NCBI GenBank assembly: GCA_029941785.1
Contig: JAPYTK010000021.1
Location: 1-43,415 of the forward strand
Direction of reading: 5' to 3'
From: Polyangiaceae bacterium
GTDB lineage: Bacteria > Myxococcota_A > Polyangia > Polyangiales > Polyangiaceae
DNA: 43,415 bases
A program made the translations under genes and the position numbers. Below, piece after piece: positions 16,484 to 24,003 of this stretch. Numbering within the stretch: the stretch's first letter is position 1; each line of letters begins with the position of its first letter. Under the pieces are notes generated by a model. The model had not been told where the DNA came from, searched no databases, and saw only the letters and a program-made list of their open reading frames with translations.

Positions 16484-17326
16484 TCAGTGCGCGGAGCCAA
16501 AATCGTCCAATTCGTCGATTTCGAGTGTTGGCACGAGCGAAGCCGGAAAGCTGCTGGCCTCATCGGCTCCCATCGACGTGAGCGCTTGCCGGGCCAGTTC
16601 GCCGGTCGTCACCAGCTTGTCGACGTGCACCCCACGAAAAGGAGTGGGGTAGGGACGTAGCCGGAGCAAGGCGCGCTCTAGCAGACGGGCGGCCGGGGCA
16701 GGCTTGTTCTGGGCGACGACCTTGTGCATGGCGGCGGCGACTTGGATAAGACCCTGTAAGAACTGACGCGCTTCTTCGTCTTTTTCGTCACGCCAAATCT
16801 CCTCCCAGAATTCGTGGGCGTCGAAGAACTCCCCTTGGAGGTAGGCGCGCGCGCCCTGGTCGAACCAGCTCTTGCGAGCGGCCTCAGGTACCTTTGGTTC
16901 GGGTTGAGACTGGCTCCACACGGGCACCGTGCCCCGCAGGATCAGGGGAGGGGCCAGAGAGGGGTCCACGTGGCAGTGGGCCCCGCCCGACGCATCCAAG
17001 GCCTCTTGTACGGCCGACGAGCAACGGTCAATGCCTTCTCGAAGGCGACGGATATCGACTCCCATATAGATGTCTTCGAATCCCTCGAGTCGCACTGTGG
17101 CGCGAGCGAGCAGTCTCAGGGAGCCTCGTGGGGCCACGTCGTTGCACGCCTTGTGCATGGCGCTGGCGACTTGAATCAAGGCCTGCAGGAGGCGCGCGCG
17201 TGTCTCATCGTTTTCGTGGTGCCACAGTGCTTCCCAGTACTCGTGGGCCTCGAAGTGATCACCCGCACGGTAGGTCTCGATACCACGAATAAAGTGGGCA
17301 CGTGGATCTGCGACAGGTTCGTCCAT
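16484..17326 (-). CDS. Tandem DUF309 protein
   Basis: The 280-aa protein contains two copies of the DUF309 helical domain, usually a single small protein of unknown function. Copy 1 (about residues 10-115) has GDHFEAHEYWEALWHHE and LLQALIQVASAMHK. Copy 2 (about 155-255) has GEFFDAHEFWEEIWRDE and FLQGLIQVAAAMHK. The AHE.WE motif with conserved His and Glu, matched to the later Gln and His, could bind a metal. Both copies keep these residues, so neither looks decayed. It diverges from the flagellin at 17662. Function is unknown. Confidence 0.88.
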   Translation of the reverse strand: MDEPVADPRAHFIRGIETYRAGDHFEAHEYWEALWHHENDETRARLLQALIQVASAMHKACNDVAPRGSLRLLARATVRLEGFEDIYMGVDIRRLREGIDRCSSAVQEALDASGGAHCHVDPSLAPPLILRGTVPVWSQSQPEPKVPEAARKSWFDQGARAYLQGEFFDAHEFWEEIWRDEKDEEARQFLQGLIQVAAAMHKVVAQNKPAPAARLLERALLRLRPYPTPFRGVHVDKLVTTGELARQALTSMGADEASSFPASLVPTLEIDELDDFGSAH

Positions 17327-17396
17327 GTGTTCGCGTTGTTAGCGCGACGTGCAGGGGGCGTCCTGCGAGAAAGTCCACATCCAACCAAAAAAAAAC

Positions 17397-17423
17397 TCAA
17401 GTCTTGAGCAGAGCAACCGTTTT
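17397..17423 (+). promoter_or_regulatory. Predicted sigma-28 promoter of flagellin 2
   Basis: The sequence TCAAG, 14 nt, a, ACCGTTTT matches the variant seen ahead of the other flagellin-type units. It leaves an unusually long 5' leader of about 230 nt before the flagellin at 17662, and no closer match was found. That leader (17430-17600) has GC-rich possible hairpins but no ORF that I can support. Confidence 0.55.
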
Positions 17424-17608
17424 ACATGATTGGCGGGAACCTGGCGGATCCTGTCCAACCCTGAGTGGAGGAGGGCCTCACGGACCTCCTTTGCGGGGCG
17501 ATCATGCGCAGGCTTGGCGGGCTGCGCGTGGTCGGTCCGGGTGATGCCCTGGCGGACGTCATCCCGGTGGAGTGCGTCACATGTTGTGCGTGCTCTCTTA
17601 TTCCATGA

Positions 17609-17654
17609 ACGTCGTCAAGATGACGACGTGTACGGCAACGCTCTAAGAAGGAGT
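17609..17654 (+). promoter_or_regulatory. Flagellin leader element C
   Basis: A perfect 9-bp stem-loop ACGTCGTCA-AGA-TGACGACGT (17609-17629) is followed by 10 nt and the SD hairpin gCTCT-AAGAA-GGAGt (17640-17654), 7 nt before the ATG. Compared with element D, one base pair in the first stem changes from G-C to A-T on both arms, a compensatory change that supports pairing in vivo. Confidence 0.7.
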
Positions 17655-17661
17655 CAATTTT

Positions 17662-18492
17662 ATGCCGCTCTATATCAATACCAATGTCCCATCGCTCATG
17701 GCCCAGCGCAATCTGAACAAAGCGCAGAGCCGTCTTCAGACCTCCTTTCAACGACTATCCAGCGGTTTCCGCGTAAACCAAGCTTCCGATGATTCGGCTT
17801 CGATGGGGATCAGTGAAACCCTGAGAGCACGCATCAAGAGTTTCGCCGTTGCCGAACGAAACACCAACAACGCCATCAGTATGGCGAACACGGCCGAAGG
17901 TGGCCTCAACGAGATCAGCGGCATCGTTCTTCGTATGCGCGAGCTGGCGGTCCAGAGCGCCAACGGCGATCTCACCTCCACGGATCGAAGCTACATCGAC
18001 ACCGAGTTTACCAACCTCAAGGAGGAGATCACCCGTCTCGCTGAAACGACGGAGTTTAACGGCAAGGAACTTCTCGCTGGCACGACGGCCGACGTCAATT
18101 TCCAAGTTGGTATCAACGTCACGACTCACGACACCATCGCGGTGAGCTTTGGTGGGGTCTCCCTCTCGGCCTTGAGCCTGAGCGGTGTGTCGGTGGGCGG
18201 TGCGACCGCTACGAACGCGACCAACGCGATTACGTCCATCGATACTGCCTTATCGACGGTCTCGGAGCGACGTGCTCAGTTTGGCGCGGCGTCCAACCGG
18301 CTCAGAATTGCGGCGGCCAACTCGACAACCATGCGGACCAATCTCGAGGCAGCCAACAGTGTCATCCGCGACGTCGACGTGGCGGCGGAGACGGCCGTGC
18401 TCGCTCGCTCACAGGTCTTGCTCCAAGCGGGCTCCGCGATTCTCGCCCAGGCGAACCAAACACCCAATCTCGCGTTGTCGCTGCTTCGGTAG
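17662..18492 (+). CDS. Flagellin (paralogue 2)
   Basis: This 276-aa flagellin matches paralogues 1 and 3 in length. It starts MPLYINTNVPSLMAQ, keeps RLSSGFRVNQASDDSAS and RMRELAVQSANGDLTSTDRS in the N-terminal D1 helices, and ends SQVLLQAGSAILAQANQ..LSLLR. The central domain is short and rich in Gly, Ser, Thr and Ala. Small differences from paralogue 3, such as SDDSAS in place of ADDAAG and a final Arg, suggest a specialised filament subunit. Ribosome entry is at GGAG 7 nt upstream, inside the SD hairpin. A strong terminator follows at 18557-18588, so it is monocistronic. Confidence 0.97.
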   Translation: MPLYINTNVPSLMAQRNLNKAQSRLQTSFQRLSSGFRVNQASDDSASMGISETLRARIKSFAVAERNTNNAISMANTAEGGLNEISGIVLRMRELAVQSANGDLTSTDRSYIDTEFTNLKEEITRLAETTEFNGKELLAGTTADVNFQVGINVTTHDTIAVSFGGVSLSALSLSGVSVGGATATNATNAITSIDTALSTVSERRAQFGAASNRLRIAAANSTTMRTNLEAANSVIRDVDVAAETAVLARSQVLLQAGSAILAQANQTPNLALSLLR

Positions 18493-18556
18493 CAACAACG
18501 TTCTGCCTCGATGACTGTTCCTTAGATTCCCCAAAAAAGAACACAACGGCAGTGGG

Positions 18557-18588
18557 CCGCGCACGGGAAACCGTGCGCGGTTTTTTTT
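18557..18588 (+). terminator. Strong intrinsic terminator of flagellin 2
   Basis: A perfect 10-bp GC-rich helix (ccgcgcacgg, loop gaaa, ccgtgcgcgg) is followed directly by eight T residues. This is a textbook rho-independent terminator, about 65 nt after the flagellin stop. Confidence 0.95.
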
Positions 18589-18639
18589 GTGTGGCGTCTG
18601 AGATGGCGGAAGAAAGTGCGCGGGGCATGCCCTTTTTCC

Positions 18640-18666
18640 TAAAGTTCTTTAGTGATTGGCCGTTGT
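18640..18666 (+). promoter_or_regulatory. Predicted sigma-28 promoter of leader RNA D
   Basis: The sequence reads TAAAGTTC then GCCGTTGT after the correct 15-nt spacing from TAAA. This is the best match in the window to the sigma-28 consensus TAAA-N15-GCCGATAA. The predicted start is near 18673. It drives no flagellin, only the orphan leader RNA. Confidence 0.65.
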
Positions 18667-18694
18667 TATAGACAAGCGGCAATATATGTCGCTT

Positions 18695-18739
18695 CATCGT
18701 CAAGATGACGATGTGGTCATCGGTACTCTAAGAAAGAGT
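18695..18739 (+). promoter_or_regulatory. Flagellin-type leader element D
   Basis: The first stem-loop is CATCGTCA-AGA-TGACGATG (18695-18713). After 11 nt follows ACTCT-AAGAA-AGAGT (18725-18739). In the second hairpin the SD GGAGT has become AGAGT, which turns a U-G pair into a U-A pair: the fold is strengthened while the ribosome site and the GGA motif are weakened. The ATG is 7 nt downstream. Confidence 0.65.
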
Positions 18740-18942
18740 GTTACCTATGCCGAACTGAGACCGAACATCGGCCCATATGGGATCGTCTCTGCACGCGTAA
18801 GCATCCGCCAGGCGCTTGGTGCAGCTGCACCGTGTTCGGGATCATACGGAGGGTTGACTGAGCAGGACTTCGGGACTGTAAGGTCGGCTCTAGAGCGCCG
18901 TTCGACAAGCTGGGTGTTGGGCGGAATCCTGGCACCCAGCCT

Positions 18943-18980
18943 ACGCGTCGGCGCTCGTTGCCGGCGCGTGTTTTCATTTT
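18943..18980 (+). terminator. Terminator of leader RNA D
   Basis: A 10-pair helix including one G-U pair joins 18943-18952 and 18960-18969 around the loop gctcgtt. It is followed by gttttcatttt, a reasonable U-rich tail. It ends the orphan leader RNA about 300 nt after its promoter. Confidence 0.7.
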
Positions 18981-19129
18981 GTGTGCTTGTTTTTGACGGT
19001 GGCGTCGCCGTTCCCTCACGAGCTCGCTCGGCCCTTTGCGGCCCTTACTTTTCCGCCCGAAGGGGATGCGATGGTCTCGCTCTATCTATGCGAGCCTCGA
19101 AGAAAAAATAAAAATCGTACAGCAGGCCC

Positions 19130-19156
19130 TAAAGAATTTCAGTTTCCGACCGTTCG
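19130..19156 (+). promoter_or_regulatory. Predicted sigma-28 promoter of flagellin 3
   Basis: The sequence reads TAAAG, 14 nt, ACCGTTCG with the standard spacing, about 80 nt before the start codon at 19236. The -10 shares CCGTT with the promoters at 17397, 18640 and 2594. Confidence 0.6.
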
Positions 19157-19160
19157 TAAG

Positions 19161-19228
19161 GACTAGCGGGAATCTAATTTGCGCTAGTCACTTAGGAAGT
19201 GGCGGGGAATCACGCTCTATGAAGGAGT
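19161..19228 (+). promoter_or_regulatory. Flagellin leader element E
   Basis: This leader lacks the tca-aga-tga stem-loop. It has an 8-bp stem gactagcg/cgctagtc (19161-19168 with 19182-19189) close to the predicted transcript start, a small hairpin CACTT-agg-AAGTG (19189-19201) with a GGA in its loop region, and the conserved SD hairpin gCTCT-ATGAA-GGAGt (19214-19228). The ATG follows after 7 nt. Confidence 0.6.
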
Positions 19229-19235
19229 CATCAAC

Positions 19236-20066
19236 ATGCCGCTGTACATCAATACGAACGTAGCTTCGTTACAGTCTCAGAAGAATCTAAACAAAGCCCA
19301 GGCGACGCTGCAGAGATCGTTCCAGCGCCTATCTAGTGGCTATCGAATCAACAGTGCAGCGGATGACGCTGCAGGTCTCGGTGTTTCCGAGTCTCTGCGC
19401 GCTCGAATCCGAAGCTTCGCTGTTGCCGAAAGAAATACCAACAATGCCATCAGCATGGCGCAAACGGCGGAAGGTGGTCTCAATGAGATCAGCGGAATCG
19501 TCGTCCGTATGCGCGAGCTGGCGGTCCAGGGCGCCAACGGCGATCTGACCTCGACCGACCGTAGCTATATCGATACCGAGTTTGGCGCGCTCAAGGAGGA
19601 GATCGACCGGCTCGCCGAGTCGACCGAGTTTAACGGAATAGAATTGCTCGCGGGCACATTGTCTTCCATCAACTTCCAGGTCGGTATCTCGACGAGCAGT
19701 TCCGATACGATTGGCGTCAGCTTCGGCGGTATTTCGCTCAGTTCCTTGGGGCTGAGCGGGATGTCCGTGGGCGGGGCTTCGGCTACGAATGCCACCTCAG
19801 CCATCACGGCTCTCGACGACGCGCTCACCACCGTGTCGAGTACGCGTGCCGCCTTCGGTGCGGCGAGCAACCGCCTCTCGATCGCCGTTGCCAATTCGCA
19901 GACCATGCGAACCAACCTCGAGGCCGCGAACAGCGTTATTCGTGACGTGGATGTGGCCGAAGAAACGGCCATCCTGGCTCGCTCGCAGGTGTTGCTCCAA
20001 GCGGGCACGTCGGTGTTGGCGCAAGCCAATCAGGTGCCGACCCTGGCGCTCTCGCTGTTGGGTTAA
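19236..20066 (+). CDS. Flagellin (paralogue 3)
   Basis: This is the most canonical of the flagellins, 276 aa. It begins MPLYINTNVASLQSQKNL, then has RLSSGYRINSAADDAAG, the export- and assembly-relevant RMRELAVQGANGDLTSTDRS and the C-terminal SQVLLQAGTSVLAQANQ..LALSLLG. The variable domain is minimal (about residues 145-195). It has its own sigma-28-type promoter and leader. A 12-pair hairpin without a U-run (20069-20104) separates it from the divergent flagellin, so some read-through into that gene is likely. Confidence 0.97.
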   Translation: MPLYINTNVASLQSQKNLNKAQATLQRSFQRLSSGYRINSAADDAAGLGVSESLRARIRSFAVAERNTNNAISMAQTAEGGLNEISGIVVRMRELAVQGANGDLTSTDRSYIDTEFGALKEEIDRLAESTEFNGIELLAGTLSSINFQVGISTSSSDTIGVSFGGISLSSLGLSGMSVGGASATNATSAITALDDALTTVSSTRAAFGAASNRLSIAVANSQTMRTNLEAANSVIRDVDVAEETAILARSQVLLQAGTSVLAQANQVPTLALSLLG

Positions 20067-20068
20067 CC

Positions 20069-20104
20069 GTTTCATTCGGCATCGTTTGGATCGCCGGATG
20101 AAAC
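20069..20104 (+). terminator. Hairpin after flagellin 3
   Basis: A 12-pair helix including one U-G pair joins 20069-20080 (gtttcattcggc) and 20093-20104 (gccggatgaaac). No U-run follows, so it is either a weak terminator or an mRNA-stabilising 3' structure. Confidence 0.5.
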
Positions 20105-20138
20105 ACTCGCGGGGGGACTTAGCTCCCCTGTCTCCACT

Positions 20139-20170
20139 CGAGGATGCACATAAGCCATCCTCGGGGAGGA
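20139..20170 (+). promoter_or_regulatory. Hairpin directly before the SD of the divergent flagellin
   Basis: The stem cgaggatg/catcctcg (20139-20146 with 20156-20163) is followed immediately by GGGGAGGA, a strong Shine-Dalgarno 7 nt from the ATG at 20178. Here the ribosome site is outside the stem, unlike in the other leaders. A second small hairpin (gggg, then cccc) lies at about 20112-20128. Confidence 0.5.
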
Positions 20171-20177
20171 TCCATTT

Positions 20178-21005
20178 ATGACCATCTACCCCAAAAATGA
20201 CCTCAAGAATCTGCGTTTGCTGCGAGGCAACTTGACGCGCGGGCGGAGCGATCTCGAGCGTTCGTTTCGGCGACTATCGAGTGGTATTCAGGTGAACGAT
20301 CCTCGCGACGGAGAGAGTCTCGAAATCGCGGCGTCCTTGAGGTCGCGGATCAGACGTTTTGGGGCAGCGGAGAGAATGACCCATCGGGCTATCGTGGTAG
20401 CCAAGTCCGCGGAGGGCGGCCTCGGGGACATCGCCCGAGTCGTCGAGCGGATGCGCGACTTGGCTGGACAGAGCGCGGATGATCAGCTCTCCCTCACGGT
20501 ACGTGGCGAGCTGGACGACGAGTTTCAGGGCCTGAAGGCCGAGATCATTCGGCTGAGTGACCACGCCGAGCTGCATGATCCACGGATGATGTACGCTGGG
20601 GGGAGTATCGATTTTCAGATTGCTCCGGCCACGATCGGCAGCGACCGCGTGCAGGTCGACTTTTCCGGCGTCACCCTTACGTTGCTCGGCCTACAGGATG
20701 CCTCGCTGCTCGAGGAGCAAGAGGGCATGTTGCTCGATGGCGCAGGGGTGTTCGACGAAGCGTTGCACGAGATCGATCGAAGGCAGGAACACGCCGGATC
20801 GTTGGTCAAACGAGTGCGACGGGCCGTGATCGGTGCTCGCGCCATCACACGCAATCTTCAGGCCGCAAGCAGTGGCGTAGCCGAGGTCGATCATGCCGAG
20901 AGCCAAAGTGTCCTGGTGAGGGCGCAGATGTTGCTACGTTCCGGCGTCAGCGTACTCGCTCAAGCCAATCAAGGTACGGGCATTGCCCTTCACCTGCTTC
21001 ATTAG
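20178..21005 (+). CDS. Divergent flagellin-like protein
   Basis: This 275-aa protein aligns with the flagellins end to end (SFRRLSSGIQVN, AKSAEGGLGDIARVVERMRDLAGQSA, LLRSGVSVLAQANQ) but has lost many invariant residues. The start reads MTIYPKNDLKN instead of MPLYINTN; AERNTNN has become AERMTHR; STEFNG has become HAELHDP. The centre is acidic, with DASLLEEQEG. The frame is intact, so it is under selection or recently diverged. It may be a minor or terminal filament subunit, or a regulator that competes for the flagellin chaperone. It probably shares the flagellin 3 transcript and has its own strong Shine-Dalgarno. Confidence 0.85.
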   Translation: MTIYPKNDLKNLRLLRGNLTRGRSDLERSFRRLSSGIQVNDPRDGESLEIAASLRSRIRRFGAAERMTHRAIVVAKSAEGGLGDIARVVERMRDLAGQSADDQLSLTVRGELDDEFQGLKAEIIRLSDHAELHDPRMMYAGGSIDFQIAPATIGSDRVQVDFSGVTLTLLGLQDASLLEEQEGMLLDGAGVFDEALHEIDRRQEHAGSLVKRVRRAVIGARAITRNLQAASSGVAEVDHAESQSVLVRAQMLLRSGVSVLAQANQGTGIALHLLH

Positions 21006-21072
21006 GACCAGCAAAAGTCGAACCATTTGATGGTCTTCACTTTCGCGTAGCTGCCGGGCTGCGGGCGTCCGT

Positions 21073-21474
21073 TCAGTCAGCCTCGTCCAGGAGCAGTGGC
21101 GGGCGGCCGAAGCGGCGTCGCAGTCGGTCGACGCGGCCCTTGACGAAGCGACGCCTGAGCAGCCTTCGCGCGGCCGTTCGTTGTACGGGTCCACCGAGCA
21201 GCAAGAGGCCGACGAGGATCGTGAGAAGGCCTTGCCCCGGAACGCCCGGTATCGCCAAGACGAGGCCGAAAGCGATGAGCAGGACGGCCAGAACGTTCTT
21301 TGCGGTCATGAACAGTACGCTCCGCGCCGATCGAGGCCGTCGGCTCTGCGGATCGAGGAAGTAGCTCGGGGGCAGAGCGACCAAGAAACTCACGACGATG
21401 GTGCTCGACACCACGAGACCCAGCACGAACAGGCCCACGCTTAGGGCAATCGAGCTGTTGTTGAAGGAGGGCAT
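21073..21474 (-). CDS. Small membrane protein, PGPGW-like
   Basis: The 133-aa product has two or three hydrophobic segments, the first near residues 10-32 and a second pair near 58-95. Between them lies IPGVPGQGLLTILVGLLLLGG, close to the PGPG(W) motif of a small family of inner-membrane proteins of unknown function. The C-terminus is strongly basic (RRLLRRRFVKGRVDRLRRRFGR) and probably cytosolic. A GTG-initiated frame from 21525 would add 17 residues; the ATG at 21474 is preferred as it starts just before the first membrane segment. Confidence 0.7.
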   Translation of the reverse strand: MPSFNNSSIALSVGLFVLGLVVSSTIVVSFLVALPPSYFLDPQSRRPRSARSVLFMTAKNVLAVLLIAFGLVLAIPGVPGQGLLTILVGLLLLGGPVQRTAARRLLRRRFVKGRVDRLRRRFGRPPLLLDEAD

Positions 21475-21534
21475 GGCGGAGTGAGGATCGGGGCACTCGA
21501 CAATGGGCGCAAGTCGACCCGACACGTGGGGACC

Positions 21535-22788
21535 TCAGGAGCGGTGATTCGGTTCGTCGTCGATGGCGTCGGCGAGCAGTTCGGCGAAGCTGAACGCGCA
21601 CGTAAAACCAGGTGAGACGGCGTTCAAGACGTGCAGCGATCGGGGACCCGATTCGAAACAGAAGTCCATGACCAGCTCTGAACGACGGCGATGGACGAGC
21701 TGCGCGCGGATCCCTGGCCTGCCCCAGGTGACGAAACTCTCTGGCTTGACGCCGTCGATGAGGGAGCTGGCCTCGGACACCAAGGCGCGACGAAAGCTCT
21801 TGCGAGGCTCGCGCATGGCGTGGCGCCGGAAGCTCGGATCGCCGATGAAGAGCCGGCCTTGCTGGCCGAGAATCGATCCGAGTTCGCCGATCGAGAAGCC
21901 TTGGAAGAAGCCCGAGCGGCCGACGGCGCCGTAATTCTCCAGCCACCAAGCCGGGGTTGCGGTGGGGCCGATCTTCACCCGTCCGTCGACGGTCACTGTG
22001 AAGTGCACGCCAAGAAAGGGAAGGTCGAGGTCGGGTACGGGGTAGACGTGTACGGCCAACGTGCCCGCCGTGTCATTGCCATACAGGTAGTGCCCCTTGA
22101 AGGGCAGCATCGCGTAGTCGTTGGCAAAACCGAGATCTTGCGCGATTTTTACCGCGTGGAGGCCGGCGGCGTTGACCATGAACCCGGCATGGATCGCACC
22201 ACGTGTCGTCGTGTGAGTTTGCTCATGGCGCTTGAGCCAAGCGGTATCGAGCACCAATTCGATCCCGCGACTCACGGCCGCTCGCGCCAGCGATATCATG
22301 ACCGCTCGGGGTGACACAGCGGCGGTGGAGGGAGAAAACAAGGCCTCCCCGAAACTCTGCGCTCGCGGCTCGATACGCTGCACATCTTCGGCGGAGATGA
22401 GCTCGAGGCTGACACCGTTATCGTCGCCTCGCCGCTTCAGTTCGCTCAGTCCGGTGCGCTCTTGCTCGTTGCGGGCGACGACGAGTTTTCCACATTTCCG
22501 GAGGGGTACTTTGTGCTCCTCACACCAAGCTTGCATACGTGCGTTGCCTTCACGACAGAGTCGGGCCTTGAGGCTGTCGGCCGAGTAGTAAAACCCTGCG
22601 TGCAGGACGCCGCTGTTTCGCCCGCTCGCGTGGGCACCGACGTCTGGTTCTTTTTCGATGACGCAAACGCTTGCCCCGGGCCGGCGGCGCCGTATTTCGA
22701 GCGCCAAACTCAAGCCCACCACGCCTCCACCCACGACAAGAAAGTCTGTCGTCTTTGGCAGGTCACGGGCGACGTGATAATCAGGCAT
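21535..22788 (-). CDS. FAD-dependent oxidoreductase, LhgO-like
   Basis: The 417-aa protein belongs to the DAO-fold flavoenzymes and most resembles L-2-hydroxyglutarate oxidases. The FAD-binding motif is FLVVGGGVVGLSLALEI near residues 16-32, followed by an acidic strand end (CVIEKEPDVGAHASGRNSGVLHAG), the typical LhgO sequence around SGRNSGV(L/I)HAG. Family residues PFKGHY and KIGPTA are visible. It would oxidise L-2-hydroxyglutarate to 2-oxoglutarate, feeding electrons to the membrane quinone pool. The start at 22788 overlaps the ATG of the divergent gene within a CATG palindrome. Starts further upstream (up to 22875) are possible but would lie inside that gene. Confidence 0.87.
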   Translation of the reverse strand: MPDYHVARDLPKTTDFLVVGGGVVGLSLALEIRRRRPGASVCVIEKEPDVGAHASGRNSGVLHAGFYYSADSLKARLCREGNARMQAWCEEHKVPLRKCGKLVVARNEQERTGLSELKRRGDDNGVSLELISAEDVQRIEPRAQSFGEALFSPSTAAVSPRAVMISLARAAVSRGIELVLDTAWLKRHEQTHTTTRGAIHAGFMVNAAGLHAVKIAQDLGFANDYAMLPFKGHYLYGNDTAGTLAVHVYPVPDLDLPFLGVHFTVTVDGRVKIGPTATPAWWLENYGAVGRSGFFQGFSIGELGSILGQQGRLFIGDPSFRRHAMREPRKSFRRALVSEASSLIDGVKPESFVTWGRPGIRAQLVHRRRSELVMDFCFESGPRSLHVLNAVSPGFTCAFSFAELLADAIDDEPNHRS

Positions 22789-22804
22789 GGCGCGCGAGTG
22801 TGTC

Positions 22805-23365
22805 ATGAGCGATACCATGGGAAAGCCAGCTGAGGAAACGACCGATGGCGGTTTGTCGCCACGGGTCGTTGTCATCGCGGTTTGGGGCGTCGCGGGCGTT
22901 TTAGCCTTGTTGGCTCAGGCTCTGATCCGGCTCACGCCGCTGGCCATCGAGCCACTGGAGAAGCAGATGCTCAGCTCTTGGCAACTGGTCCTGTACGTCC
23001 TTTGGGCGGTTGCCAACGCCTATGCCGAGGGTTACCGAGGCTTTCAAAAGTCCTTCTCCCCTCGGGTTGTGGCGCGCGCGCTTCATCTCGGTCGGAATCC
23101 CCGCCCGATCCATGTCCTTTTTGCGCCGGCTTTTTGCATGGCTCTGTTTCATGCCAAGCGCAAGAACCTCATGCTGTCTTGGGGACTCACGACGTTCATC
23201 GTGCTCGCCGTGATTCTGATCCGGCAGCTGCCTCAGCCATGGCGAGGTATCGTCGATGTGGGCGTCGTTGTGGGTCTCGTATGGGGGGCGATCTCCATCG
23301 TCGTGATTTTTGCTCGCGCCTTGACCGGACGACACGAGCCCACCACGGACAGCTTCCCCGTGTGA
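22805..23365 (+). CDS. Membrane protein of unknown function
   Basis: This 186-aa protein (192 aa if the ATG at 22787 is used) has about four hydrophobic segments: RVVVIAVWGVAGVLALLAQAL, WQLVLYVLWAVANAYA, a segment around VLFAPAFCMALFH, and paired segments from LTTFIVLAVILI to GAISIVVIFARAL. Between segments 2 and 3 lies a basic loop (EGYRGFQKSFSPRVVARA). I do not recognise the family. The gene is divergent from the LhgO-like oxidase with overlapping or nearly overlapping starts, which suggests co-regulation. Confidence 0.78.
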   Translation: MSDTMGKPAEETTDGGLSPRVVVIAVWGVAGVLALLAQALIRLTPLAIEPLEKQMLSSWQLVLYVLWAVANAYAEGYRGFQKSFSPRVVARALHLGRNPRPIHVLFAPAFCMALFHAKRKNLMLSWGLTTFIVLAVILIRQLPQPWRGIVDVGVVVGLVWGAISIVVIFARALTGRHEPTTDSFPV

Positions 23366-23429
23366 CAAGATCGTCTTCAACGACAGCACAGCTGGCGGGA
23401 CGCGGAGCGCACTGTATCTTTGGTGCCGC

Positions 23430-23960
23430 TCAGTCTTGGCTCGCGACAATCTTGAGGGCTTGGTCGACCGCTTCGGCTGCCGTGCGTGCTTCGACGACGG
23501 GGTCGCTTCGCTTATCATCGATCAATTCGCCGGCGAGTTTAGCGGCCCAGCCCGCCGTCGAAGAAAGGGCGACGATGGGCTTGTCGAGTTGCCAGGACAC
23601 GGCGATTTCGCTTAGCGTTCCCGAGCCCCCACCGACGGCGACCACCACATCAGCCATGGCGACCACGACGACGTTTCGAGCGATGCCCAGGCCTGTGGGG
23701 ATCGCAACGTCGACATAAGGGTTGGCGTCTTGGACTTGGTAGCCAGGGAGCACCCCGATCACGTCGCCGTCGTTCCACAATTGTGAGCTGCGCGCGCCAC
23801 GCGAGCTTGCTTCCATGACGCCAGCCAGACCTCCGGTGGCGACGCGAAATCCCGCGTCGATCGCAAGCTTGCCGAGCTCGACGCACAGCTCCTCGGTCGC
23901 GGGATCGACCGTGAGCCCGCTGCCGATCACGCTCATGACCTTTCGTCGTTCAGGCTGCAT
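23430..23960 (-). CDS. SLOG-family (TIGR00725-like) nucleotide-binding protein
   Basis: The 176-aa Rossmann-like protein resembles LOG/DprA-type (SLOG) proteins. It opens with MSVIGSGL and has the glycine motifs TGGLAGVMEA and VGGGSGTLSE, the latter matching the PGGxGTxxE motif of LOG enzymes with Pro replaced. The catalytic Arg/Glu pair of LOG is not clearly kept, so ligand binding is more likely than base release. It is unrelated in position to the LOG gene at 8647. Two in-frame ATGs near the start (23960, 23936) are possible. Confidence 0.83.
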   Translation of the reverse strand: MQPERRKVMSVIGSGLTVDPATEELCVELGKLAIDAGFRVATGGLAGVMEASSRGARSSQLWNDGDVIGVLPGYQVQDANPYVDVAIPTGLGIARNVVVVAMADVVVAVGGGSGTLSEIAVSWQLDKPIVALSSTAGWAAKLAGELIDDKRSDPVVEARTAAEAVDQALKIVASQD

Positions 23961-24003
23961 CGCTCGACGCTAACACGGTAGCGCTGGTAGAGTCGCTGCT
24001 AGA

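Larger units (their letters stand above)
18673..18980 (+). ncRNA. Predicted orphan flagellin-leader RNA D
   Basis: The unit runs from the sigma-28 promoter to a U-tailed hairpin and is about 310 nt long. Its first part carries the flagellin leader (18695-18739). The ATG at 18747 reads Met-Pro-Asn-stop; flagellins here begin Met-Pro-Leu-Tyr, so only the first two codons match. Downstream are a 14-nt palindrome ggtgcagctgcacc (18819-18832) and a hairpin 18909-18916 with 18933-18940. It sits between flagellins 2 and 3 on the same strand. A regulatory or decoy RNA is possible, or a decayed flagellin copy. The ends are predicted from sequence only. Confidence 0.5.

Noticed and set aside
18656-19111. 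151-codon plus-strand frame between flagellins 2 and 3
   Set aside because: It starts between the predicted promoter and leader, crosses hairpins and a terminator, and resembles no protein. The leader RNA explains the region better.
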